From Nosema muscidifuracis (Eukaryota > Microsporidia > Nosematidae): a DNA stretch of 64,000 nucleotides. The stretch's first letter is position 1; each line of letters starts with the position of its first letter. The translations under genes and the position numbers were made by a program. This document shows positions 52,796-63,687 of this stretch, in pieces. The stretch spans positions 124,001 to 188,000 of the forward strand of contig JAIOKI010000001.1 of assembly GCA_028335825.1 (NCBI GenBank), given 5' to 3'. Under the pieces are notes generated by a model. That model made no database searches and was not told the origin of the DNA. It saw only the letters and a list, made by a program, of their open reading frames with translations.

Positions 52796-54082
52796 ATGAA
52801 AGAAGACATAGATGTTATAAACGACCAAGCAACAATTAACATAGGAACCATAGGACATGTAGCACATGGAAAATCAACCATAGTTCGTGCTATAAGTGGA
52901 ATATCTACCATCAAATTTAAAGCTGAGTTAGAAAGAAATATTACAATTAAGTTGGGATACGCTAATGCTAAAATATACAAATGTTTGGGAAAATGTAAGA
53001 GACCTGATTGTTACCAAGCATTTAATAGCAGTTCACCTTCTAAATTAATTTGTAAAATATGTAATGGATCTCTTGTTTTGGTCAGGCATGTTTCTTTTGT
53101 AGATTGCCCGGGTCACGATGTACTTATGGCTACCATGTTGAGCGGTACAGCTATTATGGATGCTGCTCTTCTTCTTATTGCTGCTAATGAACCCTGCCCA
53201 CAACCTCAAACGACAGAACATCTATGCGCAGTAGAAGTAATGAATCTTAAGAAGATTATTATCGTACAGAACAAGATTGATTTAATTTCTAGAGAACAAG
53301 CTCTTGAGCAATATGATCAGATACTCAGCTTCCTAAAAAAATCTAATGCATCTGGGCCAGTTATTCCCACAGCAGCTCAACTTGGAGTGAATATCTCTGC
53401 TATACTGGATTTTATAGTTAATTATATACCAGAACCAAAGAGAAATGAATCAGAGAATCCTAAAATGATCATTATAAGAAGTTTTGACGTGAATAGACCT
53501 GGTACTGGTATTGAAGAATTAAATGGGGGAGTTATTGGGGGTAGTTTAGTTACCGGAGTTGTTAAGCTTGGAGATGAAGTAGAAATTCGTCCAGGAATGA
53601 TAACTAAAAAAGGTAAAGATTTTATTTGTCAACCTTTTGTCACTAAAATAGTCTCACTTAAAGCAGAAAATAATATTTTGGAACAAGCCTATCCTGGAGG
53701 ATTAATAGGAGTAGGAACAGAAATTGATCCAAGTTTTTGTAAATCTGACAGGCTAGTAGGACAAGTAATGGGTCTTGTTGGTAAATTACCACCCATTCGT
53801 ACTGATTTAATAGTTAATTTTGAGTTATTTCAAAAGTCTATGACTCAGGATAAACAGGATTTAAGAGTGAACGATCATATACAACTCAATATAGGTAGTA
53901 CTATAACAGGAGGAATAGTAAAAGATTTAGAGAAAGATAAATGCACATTAGAATTAATTAAGCCTACATGTTGTGATATAAATGAAAGAATAGCTATAAG
54001 TAGAAAGATTAATAATCATTGGAGACTTATTGGACATGGACTTATAGTAGGAGGAAATGAAATTGAGCCTGTTTATTCTTAA
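52796..54082 (+). CDS. GCD11: Translation initiation factor eIF2 subunit gamma
   Basis: 428 residues. GTPase motifs: G1 GTIGHVAHGKST (about residues 17-28), switch region LERNITIKLGYANAKIYKC, zinc-knuckle Cys (KCLGKC, PDC, ICKIC), G3 DCPGHDVLMATML, G4 NKIDL. The post-G domain contains SFDVNRPGTGIEELNGGVIGGS, typical of eIF2 gamma, and GGLIGVGTEIDP. The C-terminal domain ends SRKINNHWRLIGHG. It forms the ternary complex with GTP and Met-tRNAi. The N-terminal extension of yeast Gcd11 is missing. CCC (52791-52793) is 2 nt before the ATG. Clearly the most conserved gene of the window. Confidence 0.97.
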   Translation: MKEDIDVINDQATINIGTIGHVAHGKSTIVRAISGISTIKFKAELERNITIKLGYANAKIYKCLGKCKRPDCYQAFNSSSPSKLICKICNGSLVLVRHVSFVDCPGHDVLMATMLSGTAIMDAALLLIAANEPCPQPQTTEHLCAVEVMNLKKIIIVQNKIDLISREQALEQYDQILSFLKKSNASGPVIPTAAQLGVNISAILDFIVNYIPEPKRNESENPKMIIIRSFDVNRPGTGIEELNGGVIGGSLVTGVVKLGDEVEIRPGMITKKGKDFICQPFVTKIVSLKAENNILEQAYPGGLIGVGTEIDPSFCKSDRLVGQVMGLVGKLPPIRTDLIVNFELFQKSMTQDKQDLRVNDHIQLNIGSTITGGIVKDLEKDKCTLELIKPTCCDINERIAISRKINNHWRLIGHGLIVGGNEIEPVYS

Positions 54083-54479
54083 AATAATTAAAATTTTATA
54101 TTAAAAAAAACGTCATTTAAATTGAATTTTATATCTGCAACAAAATAAATTAAATTTTTTTTATTTACTCTTGAATTATATTTTAGATCTTTTAAATAAT
54201 ATTTTATAATATTAAATATATTTCAGCAGTTGAAAATATAAATCTTAGACGAGTATCATTTTTTGTATTTTGTTATTAAATCTTCTTAAGTATAATTTAC
54301 GGATTATTTTATTAGAAATTTATCTAATGATCTTTAGTAATTAGCTAAAAAATCTTATTTATACGGTTCTTATTTAATTATCTGTCTCTTTTTACTTTTT
54401 CATAAAAATAAATCTCGAAGAATATATTTTAATAATTTATTTATAAACAAAATGATACTATTTTTTAATTTAAAAATCT
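54083..54479. other. Gene-free AT-rich spacer
   Basis: Convergent gene ends; no feature seen. Confidence 0.6.
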
Positions 54480-55364
54480 TTAATTAAAACTTAGATTTAT
54501 TATAGAATGTACTGGAAATCTTGCTCCATATCTAAATAATCTAAGTACAGAGCTGTAAATAGGCTGTGCTTTAACATTTTTGGTATTAATACATAAAATA
54601 AAATCTCTTTCTATATTATTAAGTACATCCAAATAAGTTTTAAGAGTGTTCTTTTGTTCAGATCCTTCCTCACCATAGTTGCTTAACTTAGTCAACTTTT
54701 TCTTCATAAGTATTGAGCCTCGATCAGACATGGCATTTATAGTACCAGCTAAAAATACAATATTATCTTTTATTTCGGGAGTAGCTTCTATATCGTAAAG
54801 TATAGAAGCTAGTTCGAGACTATCTACTAGACTTTTTGTACTATATAGATTCATATTAATCATAGTAAACTTAAAATTCTTAATTTTATGAGTGAAAACT
54901 GACCATGAAGCGTAAGCATTCTTTATAATAGGATCATTAGTCTTAAATACACCAGATTTCTCAAAATTTAATTCTTCTGTATCATAAATTATGGGATTAA
55001 ATGTTTCAGACCCATTTGTAGGATCAGTTATCAATGATTCTCGTCCTTCCACTATTCCGTAATGAGGTAAAATACGATTTTCTAATTGATTCAATTGTTG
55101 ATTAGTAACTTCCTGTAAGGTCATAATAGGTACATGAGTATTATCTATTAACGCAACGACTTCATTTATCTGATCATCTGCATCCAAAGACTCCTTTTTT
55201 TCCATATTGTATGTGATGATACTAAAATCTCCTAAACTTTTTAAATCAACTATCATGTTATGATCTTTGAGATATCCAATTACATTTTTGTGCTCGTCTT
55301 TTAGTTCGGGGTCATACCTTGAGACAATATAAGAAAATATGCCAGGGAATAAAAAAAATATCAT
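54480..55364 (-). CDS. Secreted EEP-fold (endonuclease/exonuclease/phosphatase) protein, probably inactive
   Basis: 294 residues with a hydrophobic N-terminus (MIFFLFPGIFSYIVS). The order of EEP-fold blocks is visible: SIITYNMEK (strand with the first Asn), IMTLQEVTNQQL (metal-binding Glu kept), FNPIIYDTEELNFEKSG (the xxxILYDxxxF block), MINMNLYSTKS (where active enzymes have NTHL; His is lost), FLAGTINAMSD (where active enzymes have GDFN; Asp is Thr), and a C-terminal FPVHSIINLSF in place of the SDHxPV end. So the fold is likely retained while two or three catalytic positions are gone. No clear CCC before the ATG. Secretion plus loss of catalysis suggests a new role, which is inference. Confidence 0.7.
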   Translation of the reverse strand: MIFFLFPGIFSYIVSRYDPELKDEHKNVIGYLKDHNMIVDLKSLGDFSIITYNMEKKESLDADDQINEVVALIDNTHVPIMTLQEVTNQQLNQLENRILPHYGIVEGRESLITDPTNGSETFNPIIYDTEELNFEKSGVFKTNDPIIKNAYASWSVFTHKIKNFKFTMINMNLYSTKSLVDSLELASILYDIEATPEIKDNIVFLAGTINAMSDRGSILMKKKLTKLSNYGEEGSEQKNTLKTYLDVLNNIERDFILCINTKNVKAQPIYSSVLRLFRYGARFPVHSIINLSFN

Positions 55365-55374
55365 AATTTAAAGG

Positions 55375-56743
55375 AAATAATTTTATTATATAGACGTGTA
55401 TGAAACAGTTTTGTAATACTTATCCTATTATGCATAAATTTCTAACTGATTTATTAATTTAAGATAAAATGTTTTAAGATTTGAATTGTTTAAAAAAAAG
55501 TTAAAATTTTTAATCAATTTTGAATAAGATACGAATTTACTTTGAATAAAAATTTTAACTTTTTTTTTACCTTTGTTTTATAAAGATGCATGTATAAGAA
55601 GAATTATAGTAGAAAATTATACTAAAGTATTAAAATAAAATTTTATTCATAAAAAAGATTAAAAGTTTATGAAATCAATTTTTTTAAAAATTAAGCACTT
55701 AATTTCTTTTCTATATTTTACGACCAATAATAAATGAAGCTAATTTGTATTAAAAACGAAACATTTTAGTTACTCTTCTATCACTTTCGATCTATCATTT
55801 TGATTATTGTTTTAAGATACGAAAGATATTTCGTAATGGTCCTTTATTAAATAAAACAAGATGATAACATATTTATAAGTCTGTATCGCTCATGGTACAA
55901 TATTAATATCAATCAAATTGAGATCTTTATTTGGGATAAATAGATTCATTTTTGTATTAGTATAATAACCAATGACTATTAAAGAAAATTATTGTATCAC
56001 GAAAAAACAAATAAAATCGTAAGTAAATCTCATTTTTAACGCTAAGATAAAAAATTGTAACTATCTTTAATTTGATAATATAACTTGTTTATTAGATACT
56101 ACTCTCTTATTAAATATAATAATAACAAAAAAAGTTTTTTATAGATTAGTGGTACTAAAAAATTAATTTACAGCAGTAATTTATAATATAAAATTATTAT
56201 AATATTATATGTAAAATTTATAAAAGTATATCAGATAAGGTAAGCATATATTTAAAATAAGAGAAAAATAATATATTTTAATTTAAATCATTATCAGCTA
56301 TATATAGTGTATTAAATTTATAGTAGTAGTACAAAGTAATTAAATAATTTATAGAAGCAATCATATGATTCAGTTACTTCACCTATGAATAATCTATCAG
56401 CGAATGTAATATTATTGGTTATAATCACATGTAAATATATTAATTTCGTTACAAATATGAATTTTTTGTATAATGACATAGATAAATCATTTGAATAAGA
56501 AAAAATTGTTTTTATTTTGTTTTTTAAATTAATTATGTGAAAATCCATTTTTTTTTCTACAATACGACACGATTTTTTTAATATTTTTCAAATTTTGTTG
56601 AACAATCATTTCATTATAAAATTCATTGCTTTAATTATAAAGTTAGATTTTTTACTTTATTGAAAGAATGAATAATCTTTTATTCTATTTTAGTAAATGA
56701 TAATACGAAGTTAAGTGAAAATATTTAAATATAATTAAATTTA
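55375..56743. other. Gene-free AT-rich spacer
   Basis: A 76-codon minus-strand open frame at 56318-56548 has no start signal and is judged chance. No other feature. Confidence 0.55.
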
Positions 56744-56749
56744 CCCTGC

Positions 56750-57526
56750 ATGACATTCCCTTCAAAATTTATATATCCAAAAATAGAATCTACTTGTATA
56801 AAAGATACACCTTCAATAAGCATTCTAGAAGATCCTTCAGATTTCAAATCATTAGAAATAAATAAGATACTTGATTTTATTGATTACCCAAAACTAAATA
56901 AACAAGAAGAAGATACAGTTTTCTTAGAAAATATTAAAACTTATTTAAACAGATTAGAACAAGACTTGAATATAGAAAATAAAATAGAAATCGACTCAAT
57001 AATAAAAAAGAGTAAGGAAATTGACTTGTATAAAGAAATTGAGAAAGAATGTGACATTTTGGAAATATCACTTGCCAATCTTAAAGTTGAATACGACGAA
57101 ATAAAAATACTAAAAAAAAATAATTTGGGAGATTTAGAAAAAGAATTTACAAAACTCAATTCAGATTTTAATGACAAACAATTTGAAATAAAACACAAAG
57201 ATCTTTTAGACCAGGCATACTCTTTTCTGAATCAGGAACCTGTCAATAAAAATGTATTAAATATGTTTTTTTATATAAAAAATATACGAGGATACAATCT
57301 GGCAGTAGAAAAACATTCACTTTTACAAAATATATCTAGGGAGGAAAATGGAGTTTTGGGTCAACTTTTTTATGAATTAACGTGTAAAGGATATTTAAAT
57401 TTAGAAGAAATAGAGCAGAAATATAAATTGGATAAAGTTCTAATACTTAAGATCGTGTATGGAATGACAAACAATGGAATAGTTACCTATGACAAAGAAA
57501 AGGGAGAAATAATCTTGAGAAAATAA
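56750..57526 (+). CDS. Coiled-coil protein with a C-terminal winged-helix-like end, unknown
   Basis: 258 residues. An N-terminal region of about 60 residues is rich in Ser and Pro, then a long coiled coil (about residues 60-155, heptad-like Leu/Ile/Lys/Glu), then a compact C-terminal part (VLGQLFYELTCKGYLNLEEI, VLILKIVYGMTNNGIVTYDK, GEIILRK) that reads like a winged helix with a beta wing. Such a layout occurs in kinetochore, transcription-factor and proteasome-lid-like subunits, but I cannot assign it. CCC (56744-56746) is 3 nt before the ATG. Confidence 0.7.
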   Translation: MTFPSKFIYPKIESTCIKDTPSISILEDPSDFKSLEINKILDFIDYPKLNKQEEDTVFLENIKTYLNRLEQDLNIENKIEIDSIIKKSKEIDLYKEIEKECDILEISLANLKVEYDEIKILKKNNLGDLEKEFTKLNSDFNDKQFEIKHKDLLDQAYSFLNQEPVNKNVLNMFFYIKNIRGYNLAVEKHSLLQNISREENGVLGQLFYELTCKGYLNLEEIEQKYKLDKVLILKIVYGMTNNGIVTYDKEKGEIILRK

Positions 57527-57919
57527 TTATAATTTTCTTAAAGCCATACTTTTAATCTATGCTGAAGATGATTCTCGTTTCTTTGATTTTTTATGAATGT
57601 TAATAATTAAATAGCTTTATAAAAAATATCTAAATAGGGATAATGAATCATGTAAGATTAAATATTTTTATACATGTTCCTTATCATTTCTAAATGGAAT
57701 TTATTAGATTTTCAGCTAGTTTTGTAATCCATTGAAATGCTTTCAAGCATATTTTTTAGACTAATTGAATAAATATAAGCCTTTATATTAAAAATATATC
57801 TAGTGTCATTCTGTGTATTATTTGAATACCGACTTAGGTTGTAAATAATACAATTATTCTGATTCTAAAAAAAATAATGTTATGCATTTAATTTATAATT
57901 GTATAACTTAATAAATTGA

Positions 57920-58140
57920 TACATAAATCTTTTTACAATAAATTTTTAAATATCAATCTATAATTTTAAATTGACAAATTAATCTTATTACAATAAATTT
58001 TTAAATATCAATCTATAATTATAAATTGAATAACTTTATACATCATAATTATAAATTGACAAATTAATCTTATTACAATAAATTTCTATATATCAATTTA
58101 TAATTTTAAATTGAATAACTTTATACATCATAATTTATAA
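57920..58140. repeat. Short tandem repeat (TATCAATCTATAATTATAAA)
   Basis: Imperfect units of 55-60 bp containing AATTAATCTTATTACAATAA and TATCAATCTATAATT, about four copies, just upstream of the gene at 58195. Confidence 0.7.
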
Positions 58141-58194
58141 TTAAAATTTACTGAATATTTTTATATTTAATATTTTTTATTTTTTTTACCCCAA

Positions 58195-58710
58195 ATGGGA
58201 AATATCTGTTCATGCACTAACAAAGAAATGCCTAAGCATATTATTTCTGTTATAGGACTAGAAGATGATATTAAAAGTATTTTGATACATATAGTTCCAG
58301 GATTTAATAAGGAAAAACAGCTGACTAAATTTTCAGAACATACATTTGTTAATGGTAATATTGAAGTAATAATTCATGCTCATATAATTACTCCAATGAT
58401 TAAGTCATTAATTAAACTTCATTCTGCTGTTGAATCTGCTATCATTTACTCGATAGATTCAGATAGCAAAGAGTCTATTGAAGCTGTAAAAGTATTAATT
58501 GAAGATAATGATTCAAGAAGTAAGAGTGATATGGTTACTGTTTTGTGTAGAGGAAAATACTTGGATAATCCTGATTTAGATGTTGTAAAACAAATGTTTA
58601 AGAGTAATGTGCATAATCATTTTGAGTTTGTTAAGTTTAATGAAGAAGAAACTGATATCTATTCTAAACAGACATTTGACAAGATTTATGGTAAATTAAG
58701 CGGAAATTAA
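58195..58710 (+). CDS. Arf/Arl-like small GTPase homolog with degenerate G motifs and N-terminal acylation motif
   Basis: 171 residues, the normal Arf length. MGNICSC offers Gly2 for N-myristoylation and Cys5/Cys7 for palmitoylation. SVIGLEDDIKSIL aligns with the Arf P-loop LLGLDNAGKTTL: the Lys is kept but the preceding Gly is Ile and both Thr are lost. The DVGGQ switch is missing (VIIHAHIITPMIK instead). AIIYSIDSDSKESIEAVKVL matches the Arf VVDSNDRERxxEA block, and VLCRGKYLDNPD replaces the NKQDLPNA G4 motif. The fold is thus recognisable but nucleotide binding is doubtful. CCCC (58189-58192) is 2 nt before the ATG. Membrane attachment is predicted by the acylation motif. Confidence 0.7.
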   Translation: MGNICSCTNKEMPKHIISVIGLEDDIKSILIHIVPGFNKEKQLTKFSEHTFVNGNIEVIIHAHIITPMIKSLIKLHSAVESAIIYSIDSDSKESIEAVKVLIEDNDSRSKSDMVTVLCRGKYLDNPDLDVVKQMFKSNVHNHFEFVKFNEEETDIYSKQTFDKIYGKLSGN

Positions 58711-58756
58711 AAGTTTTATTTTTTTGTTTACAAAAAACAGTGTTTATAAAAAGGTG

Positions 58757-58827
58757 GGCCCAACCGGGGATCGAACCCGGGACCTTCTGCACCCAAAGCA
58801 GACGCCATACCACTAGACTATCAGGCC
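58757..58827 (-). tRNA. tRNA-Pro (anticodon TGG)
   Basis: Minus-strand cloverleaf: acceptor GGCCTGA with TTGGGCC, D arm GTCT...GGC, anticodon stem TCTGC/GCAGA around TTTGGGT (anticodon TGG), T arm CCGGG-TTCGATC-CCCGG. No intron. It lies 46 bp downstream of the Arf-like gene on the opposite strand. Confidence 0.93.
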
Positions 58828-58829
58828 TC

Positions 58830-59300
58830 ATATTTTTGAGGTGTTATAATTAAATGTAAATAAATATTTGATACAACATGAGAAATTAATGAAGAATTTT
58901 TAATGAATTATAATCATAAAGAATATTTTTAAAAATGTCTATGTATAGACTTTTAGTAATTCTAATTCCAGAGATTTCGTTAAATTTTGCATCACTTAAA
59001 ACTTATTATAAATTCTATAGGAATTTCATATCTTAAAGCTTAAAAATCTATTTATAAATACAGTATCTTTTTTATACAAGTATTTTAATTTTTTAATTTT
59101 AAAAATTTAATTTTTAACAATCCGTTATTTTAAATTATTTCTAAATATTTTAAATTCCTTTTCAAATATAAAATTTAGAACGTTTTTAATAAAAGTCATA
59201 AAAATCATATTTTCTTCTTAAAGCACATTTTTAGAAAATGATACTTTGCATTAATAAATCTTTTAAATAATTTATTTGGCTATAAAAAGTTTTATTTAAT
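58830..59300. other. AT-rich spacer with promoter-like end
   Basis: No gene. A TATAAAAAG at 59281-59289 lies about 18-26 nt before the ATG of the next gene. Confidence 0.5.
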
Positions 59301-59302
59301 TA

Positions 59303-59306
59303 GGGG
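59303..59306 (+). promoter_or_regulatory. GGG start-proximal signal
   Basis: GGGG directly abutting the ATG at 59307, in the position where other genes have CCC. Confidence 0.5.
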
Positions 59307-59648
59307 ATGCCAGGAAATTTAGAAATCGGTCAAGAAAATAACGACAAATTACCATTAGAAAATAACAACCAATATAATATGATAAATTATATCAGTTCAT
59401 TTATAGAGAGTTTTGCTGACAAATTAACATCCATAGAAAGTGAATCAAATATTTATAAGACAGATTGGGTTATTTTATTAAGTCTTACATTTTTCTTAAT
59501 ATTTATTCCACTGATTTATTTTTTTTATAGATCGATTTCTAACTGCTGTATGAAAAATTTAAATTGTTCTGATAAATACAATAATATAGATGAGCCCATA
59601 GCAGTAGTGGTAGGTAAGAATGGTGAAATAATACCAGATAAAAATTAA
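59307..59648 (+). CDS. Small single-pass membrane protein, unknown
   Basis: 113 residues: polar N-terminal part of about 50 residues with a helical SSFIESFADKLTSIES segment, one strong transmembrane segment (WVILLSLTFFLIFIPLIYFFYRS), a Cys-containing juxtamembrane part (NCCMKNLNC) that could be acylated, and an acidic end. No signal peptide, so probably type II/III topology. GGGG abuts the ATG. Family not recognised. Confidence 0.65.
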   Translation: MPGNLEIGQENNDKLPLENNNQYNMINYISSFIESFADKLTSIESESNIYKTDWVILLSLTFFLIFIPLIYFFYRSISNCCMKNLNCSDKYNNIDEPIAVVVGKNGEIIPDKN

Positions 59649-59649
59649 A

Positions 59650-61115
59650 TTTATTATACTAAACAAATTATACAATTTTTAATCATTATATAAGTTAATT
59701 TATAAAAATATCACATGTTTAGAGAAAATTGATGAGGAATAATCTAGACATGTACTGATGATAAATTCTGAAAGTGCTTTAGTTATAATCAACTTTAATT
59801 TATTTAAAGGAGTTTTATAAGATAAAAAGATAATATAATGACGCGATTATATAATATAACACCCACATACATTAAATTATGAAGTTTTATTGAGTATTTA
59901 TAAAATCACAATATTAATTAATAACGTTAAAATGATAATTAAAAATAAATATAAATAAATTGATCCTTACAAGCAAGGCCTTATAATATGCTGATTTACA
60001 ACACGGATTATTAACTAAGAAGTTTTTATTGGCCATTTGGTTTTTTCTTCAGATGCTAATAAATAGTTTTGTCAATAAAAGTAACCCCAAAAATGTAAAT
60101 TTAACGAAAATAATAAATTATTTTAACTAAAAAACCTGATATTTATGAGGAATTATTCCTACTTTAAACAGCTTAAAAATATGGTATACAAAAAGAAATT
60201 TGACAAATCTTTTTTTAGCAATTCTATTATAAAAAATTTATGTTTATGTCAATAATTATGAAACTAAGATTATAACATATAATTATATGGGAGAGGTACA
60301 AACTTCTATATTTAATACAGAATTAATTATGATGACCCTCAGAAGACTTAATATATAACCTTAAATTCGTTCCCTCTTTAGAAATGCTTTTTGTAAAGTT
60401 TATAACCAATATAGCTATTTCAAGGATTAACATCATTTTATTTTAATCTTTAGGGCTTTAACACGAAATGTACTAAAGTCAATAATTTTAATTTAATTAA
60501 AATTTTTTGCGTTTTTGTTTATATTTTTAAGATAAATTAAAAATTAAAAAATTATTTACAATTATAATCTCTAAGTAGTGACATAAGAAAACGTGTTAAT
60601 TAAATATAACAAACATTATAGAAAAATATAGAATTTTTTGGTTGAATGAAAGCATATAAAAATATATATTTTGATTCTAGGCATAAACTTTAATCTTTGA
60701 GTATCACATCAAAGTTATAAGTTTCAGAATGAAGTAAAAATATTGATCGAAAGATTTCTTGTCTAAAAAAGAAGAAGTAACAATAATGTCTATATCTAAA
60801 AAAATATAATTATTGATGTTTTTTTTAATATAAATACATACCAAATCAAAAATCTTAGATCAAATTTTTTATCTTTAATTAAAAAAGACTTTTACAAAAC
60901 AAAAAAAAAATTAAATAAACAATAATTAATAAAATATTATATTTTATAGATCAAACTTACAATATTACAATTTTGAATATTCCATTAAAGACCAATTTAT
61001 TCGAAAAATGAATTTGACTCAAAAATTAGTTTAAAAAGTCATATATGTATAATCAGAAAAAGAAATTTATTTTATTTTTTAATTAAACTCTTTTATCTAT
61101 TCTCATTTTTTATAA
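59650..61115. other. Gene-free AT-rich spacer
   Basis: CCCC followed by ATG occurs near 60083 but the ATG is directly followed by TAA. No supported feature. Confidence 0.55.
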
Positions 61116-61124
61116 GTCTACCCT

Positions 61125-61928
61125 ATGATAAAAAGATCTGTGCTTATTAAAATATATTCTGTATTTACTATATTAAACATTATTTTGGAAATAATACAAA
61201 CGAGGAGAATTATGGATTTTATATCATTGATTGATATCAACAATCATGAAATACTAACTCTAGAATACCAATTAATCTACTCTAAAATTCTTCTTCTATT
61301 GGATACGTATTACTACGTCAGCTTCTATTTAGAGAGAAGAATAAATGCTATAATACAACTTAAAGTAGTTAAACTTATTACATCAACTATATGGTTAATT
61401 ATGGCCTTTAGATTAGGATTTAATATAGAGATAATATGTTTTTTGGTTATACAAGGTCTATCTTTGATAATTATTAGGTACTCTTTTGAAATAGAATATG
61501 GTTCTATATACACAAGATACAATCATATAGTAAGCGCTGATCCTAATATAATTAACATGTATATCGTATCACAAGCTATAAGAGCTGTAAAATCGGCCAT
61601 TATTTTATTTCTTCTTTTACTTTTATTTGCTGATATAACTAACGGTAGATGGAATTATTATAGAATACTATCTTATCTTAAAGTCATATTTTTCGTAATA
61701 GATCGTGCGTTACAAAGACAAAATCTAAGTGCTAACATTTTTAATTTAACTTCTCTAATAGCTTTTGGTATGCTTAATATTTTAGGGTTGATTTATGTAT
61801 ACATATTATTTAAAGCTGATATCATACTTGATAATGAGGTGTCAGTTTTTATAGAAATAATTTCCTTGACTATGAATATTTTAATGATATATAATTTATA
61901 TCTTTACAACAAATTAAAGTCAAAATAA
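61125..61928 (+). CDS. Polytopic membrane protein, unknown
   Basis: 267 residues with about six to seven hydrophobic segments: SVFTILNIILEII, LIYSKILLLLDTYYYVSFYL, ITSTIWLIMAFRLGF with IICFLVIQGLSLIII, AIILFLLLLLFAD, FNLTSLIAFGMLNILGLIYVYI and VFIEIISLTMNILMIYNLYL. The ends are basic. No transporter signature is visible. CCC (61121-61123) is 1 nt before the ATG. Could be an ER or plasma-membrane protein; unnamed. Confidence 0.75.
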   Translation: MIKRSVLIKIYSVFTILNIILEIIQTRRIMDFISLIDINNHEILTLEYQLIYSKILLLLDTYYYVSFYLERRINAIIQLKVVKLITSTIWLIMAFRLGFNIEIICFLVIQGLSLIIIRYSFEIEYGSIYTRYNHIVSADPNIINMYIVSQAIRAVKSAIILFLLLLLFADITNGRWNYYRILSYLKVIFFVIDRALQRQNLSANIFNLTSLIAFGMLNILGLIYVYILFKADIILDNEVSVFIEIISLTMNILMIYNLYLYNKLKSK

Positions 61929-61929
61929 A

Positions 61930-63675
61930 GAATTAATTCAATAAAATTTAAATAGTTCTAATCAAATGCAAATTTAGCAGTCATAGTCTTTCTATATTAA
62001 ACCCACTATTGATTCATCTATATTTCGAATACGAAATTAAAATTAGATATTTAATTATAAAAAATTTTATGTATAATTAACAATTATGATATTTTACCTT
62101 TTATTTATATGAGTCTAATTATATTTCGAGGAGAATACTGTATTTATTTATGAAATATTTTTTTATAAGCATTTAATAAAATCAAAAAAAAAATTCATAA
62201 TAAATTAAATGATATTCAAAGTGACTAAAAAGAACATAGTTAGTTAAAATTTTTAAAATATTGATTATATAAGATATATTTATTAAAAAATTTGAAAAGA
62301 CATTTTTATTATTTTAATCCAAACAAAAATATTATTTATTAATTAAAATATAAATTTCTTGATCATAAGATTAAGGCCACTCTCATTTATTATATAAAAT
62401 TAACTTTATAAGATAATCAATTTTTAAATCCTTCTACAAAATAGATTTATCTTTTTGTTTTTTAATTAGATATAAAGTTTTTCATTATTTTATATACCCA
62501 GCGATAGAATGTATAGCGATTATTAAATATCTCTTTTTTTCCTTAGATTAAGCAATAATTTCAAGAAAAATATATTATCATCTTAAGAAGGATTTATACA
62601 ACTCTTCATTATATATCAGATATGAAGTAAAGCTTACTAGAAAGAAAATAATTGTTTTAAATATATAGAAGTAATCTTTTTACTTGCTTAGTTTTTTAAC
62701 TCAATGCAAGTTTTCTTAGAATTCTCACAATAATATTTAAATAAATATTTATTTATATCTGTAGCCAACCAAAAAAATTCTAAATTATATATTCTGTTAT
62801 TCTATTAAACCCCAATTTTTTCAAGCAATAATAATTAATCATATTAATTTATATTGCTGAGTTAAGTATTGAAAAGAAGGCTGATAGATAATATATTAAA
62901 AAAAATTTCTATTACTTGTAAGTACCAATTATTTATTATACGCTTAAATAATGATTCATCTAATTTGTTCAATAAAATTCTTATCAAACACTTCTAATTT
63001 AAGTTAATCCTTTAAAAATTTAATAGATTAATATTAATAAAGCTTTTAGTTATTTTTTATATGTTCGATATCTATTATGTTATTTAATATTACAATACAT
63101 ATTAAATCATAAAGAAGGATTTCTTACTGAAGAAAGAAAATACGTTAATTTCATTAAAATTTGAATTTATTTACAATATCACATAGTTAGAATATTATGG
63201 GAATGATATATTATGTCATTATTTTATATTTAAAAATTTTTATATCTCAATATTATTCGTTTTTTTAGTATTATAAAGTACTGCAAAATGTTTATTTACC
63301 AAGAATATTTCTATAGATGTAATATTTAATACCAGATCATGATTAAATAAATTTTTAAATTAAATTACATCTGCTAAATGATAATTTTATTTAATTTCTT
63401 ACACTTCAAGTCGAGTGACTAAAATTATTTTTTATTTTTTTATCCCCTGAAGTTATTTTAATTGATAAAAATTTTTACATCTGTTTTACTGTATTGACAT
63501 CATTAAATTATAATTAATTTTCTTAATACCAAAGTATCATCTTTTATATCAGTATTAAAATAACTTGAATTATTTTATTAATATTAAAATAACATTAGAG
63601 TTTTAAATTATCATTATATCAATTAAATTACTAAATATTATTTATATCAGTATTAGTTAAATTATTAAAAAATTT
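61930..63675. other. Gene-free AT-rich spacer
   Basis: No coding region or RNA gene seen in 1.7 kb; a short TATCAGTATTAAAATAA repeat lies at about 63545-63655. Confidence 0.55.
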
Positions 63676-63687
63676 TAACCCCAAAAA

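Noticed and set aside
56318-56548. 76-codon minus-strand open frame
   Set aside because: No start signal; hydrophobic bias expected from AT-rich DNA.
60083-60105. CCCC closely followed by ATG
   Set aside because: The ATG is followed directly by TAA, so no gene; shows that CCC-ATG alone is not proof.
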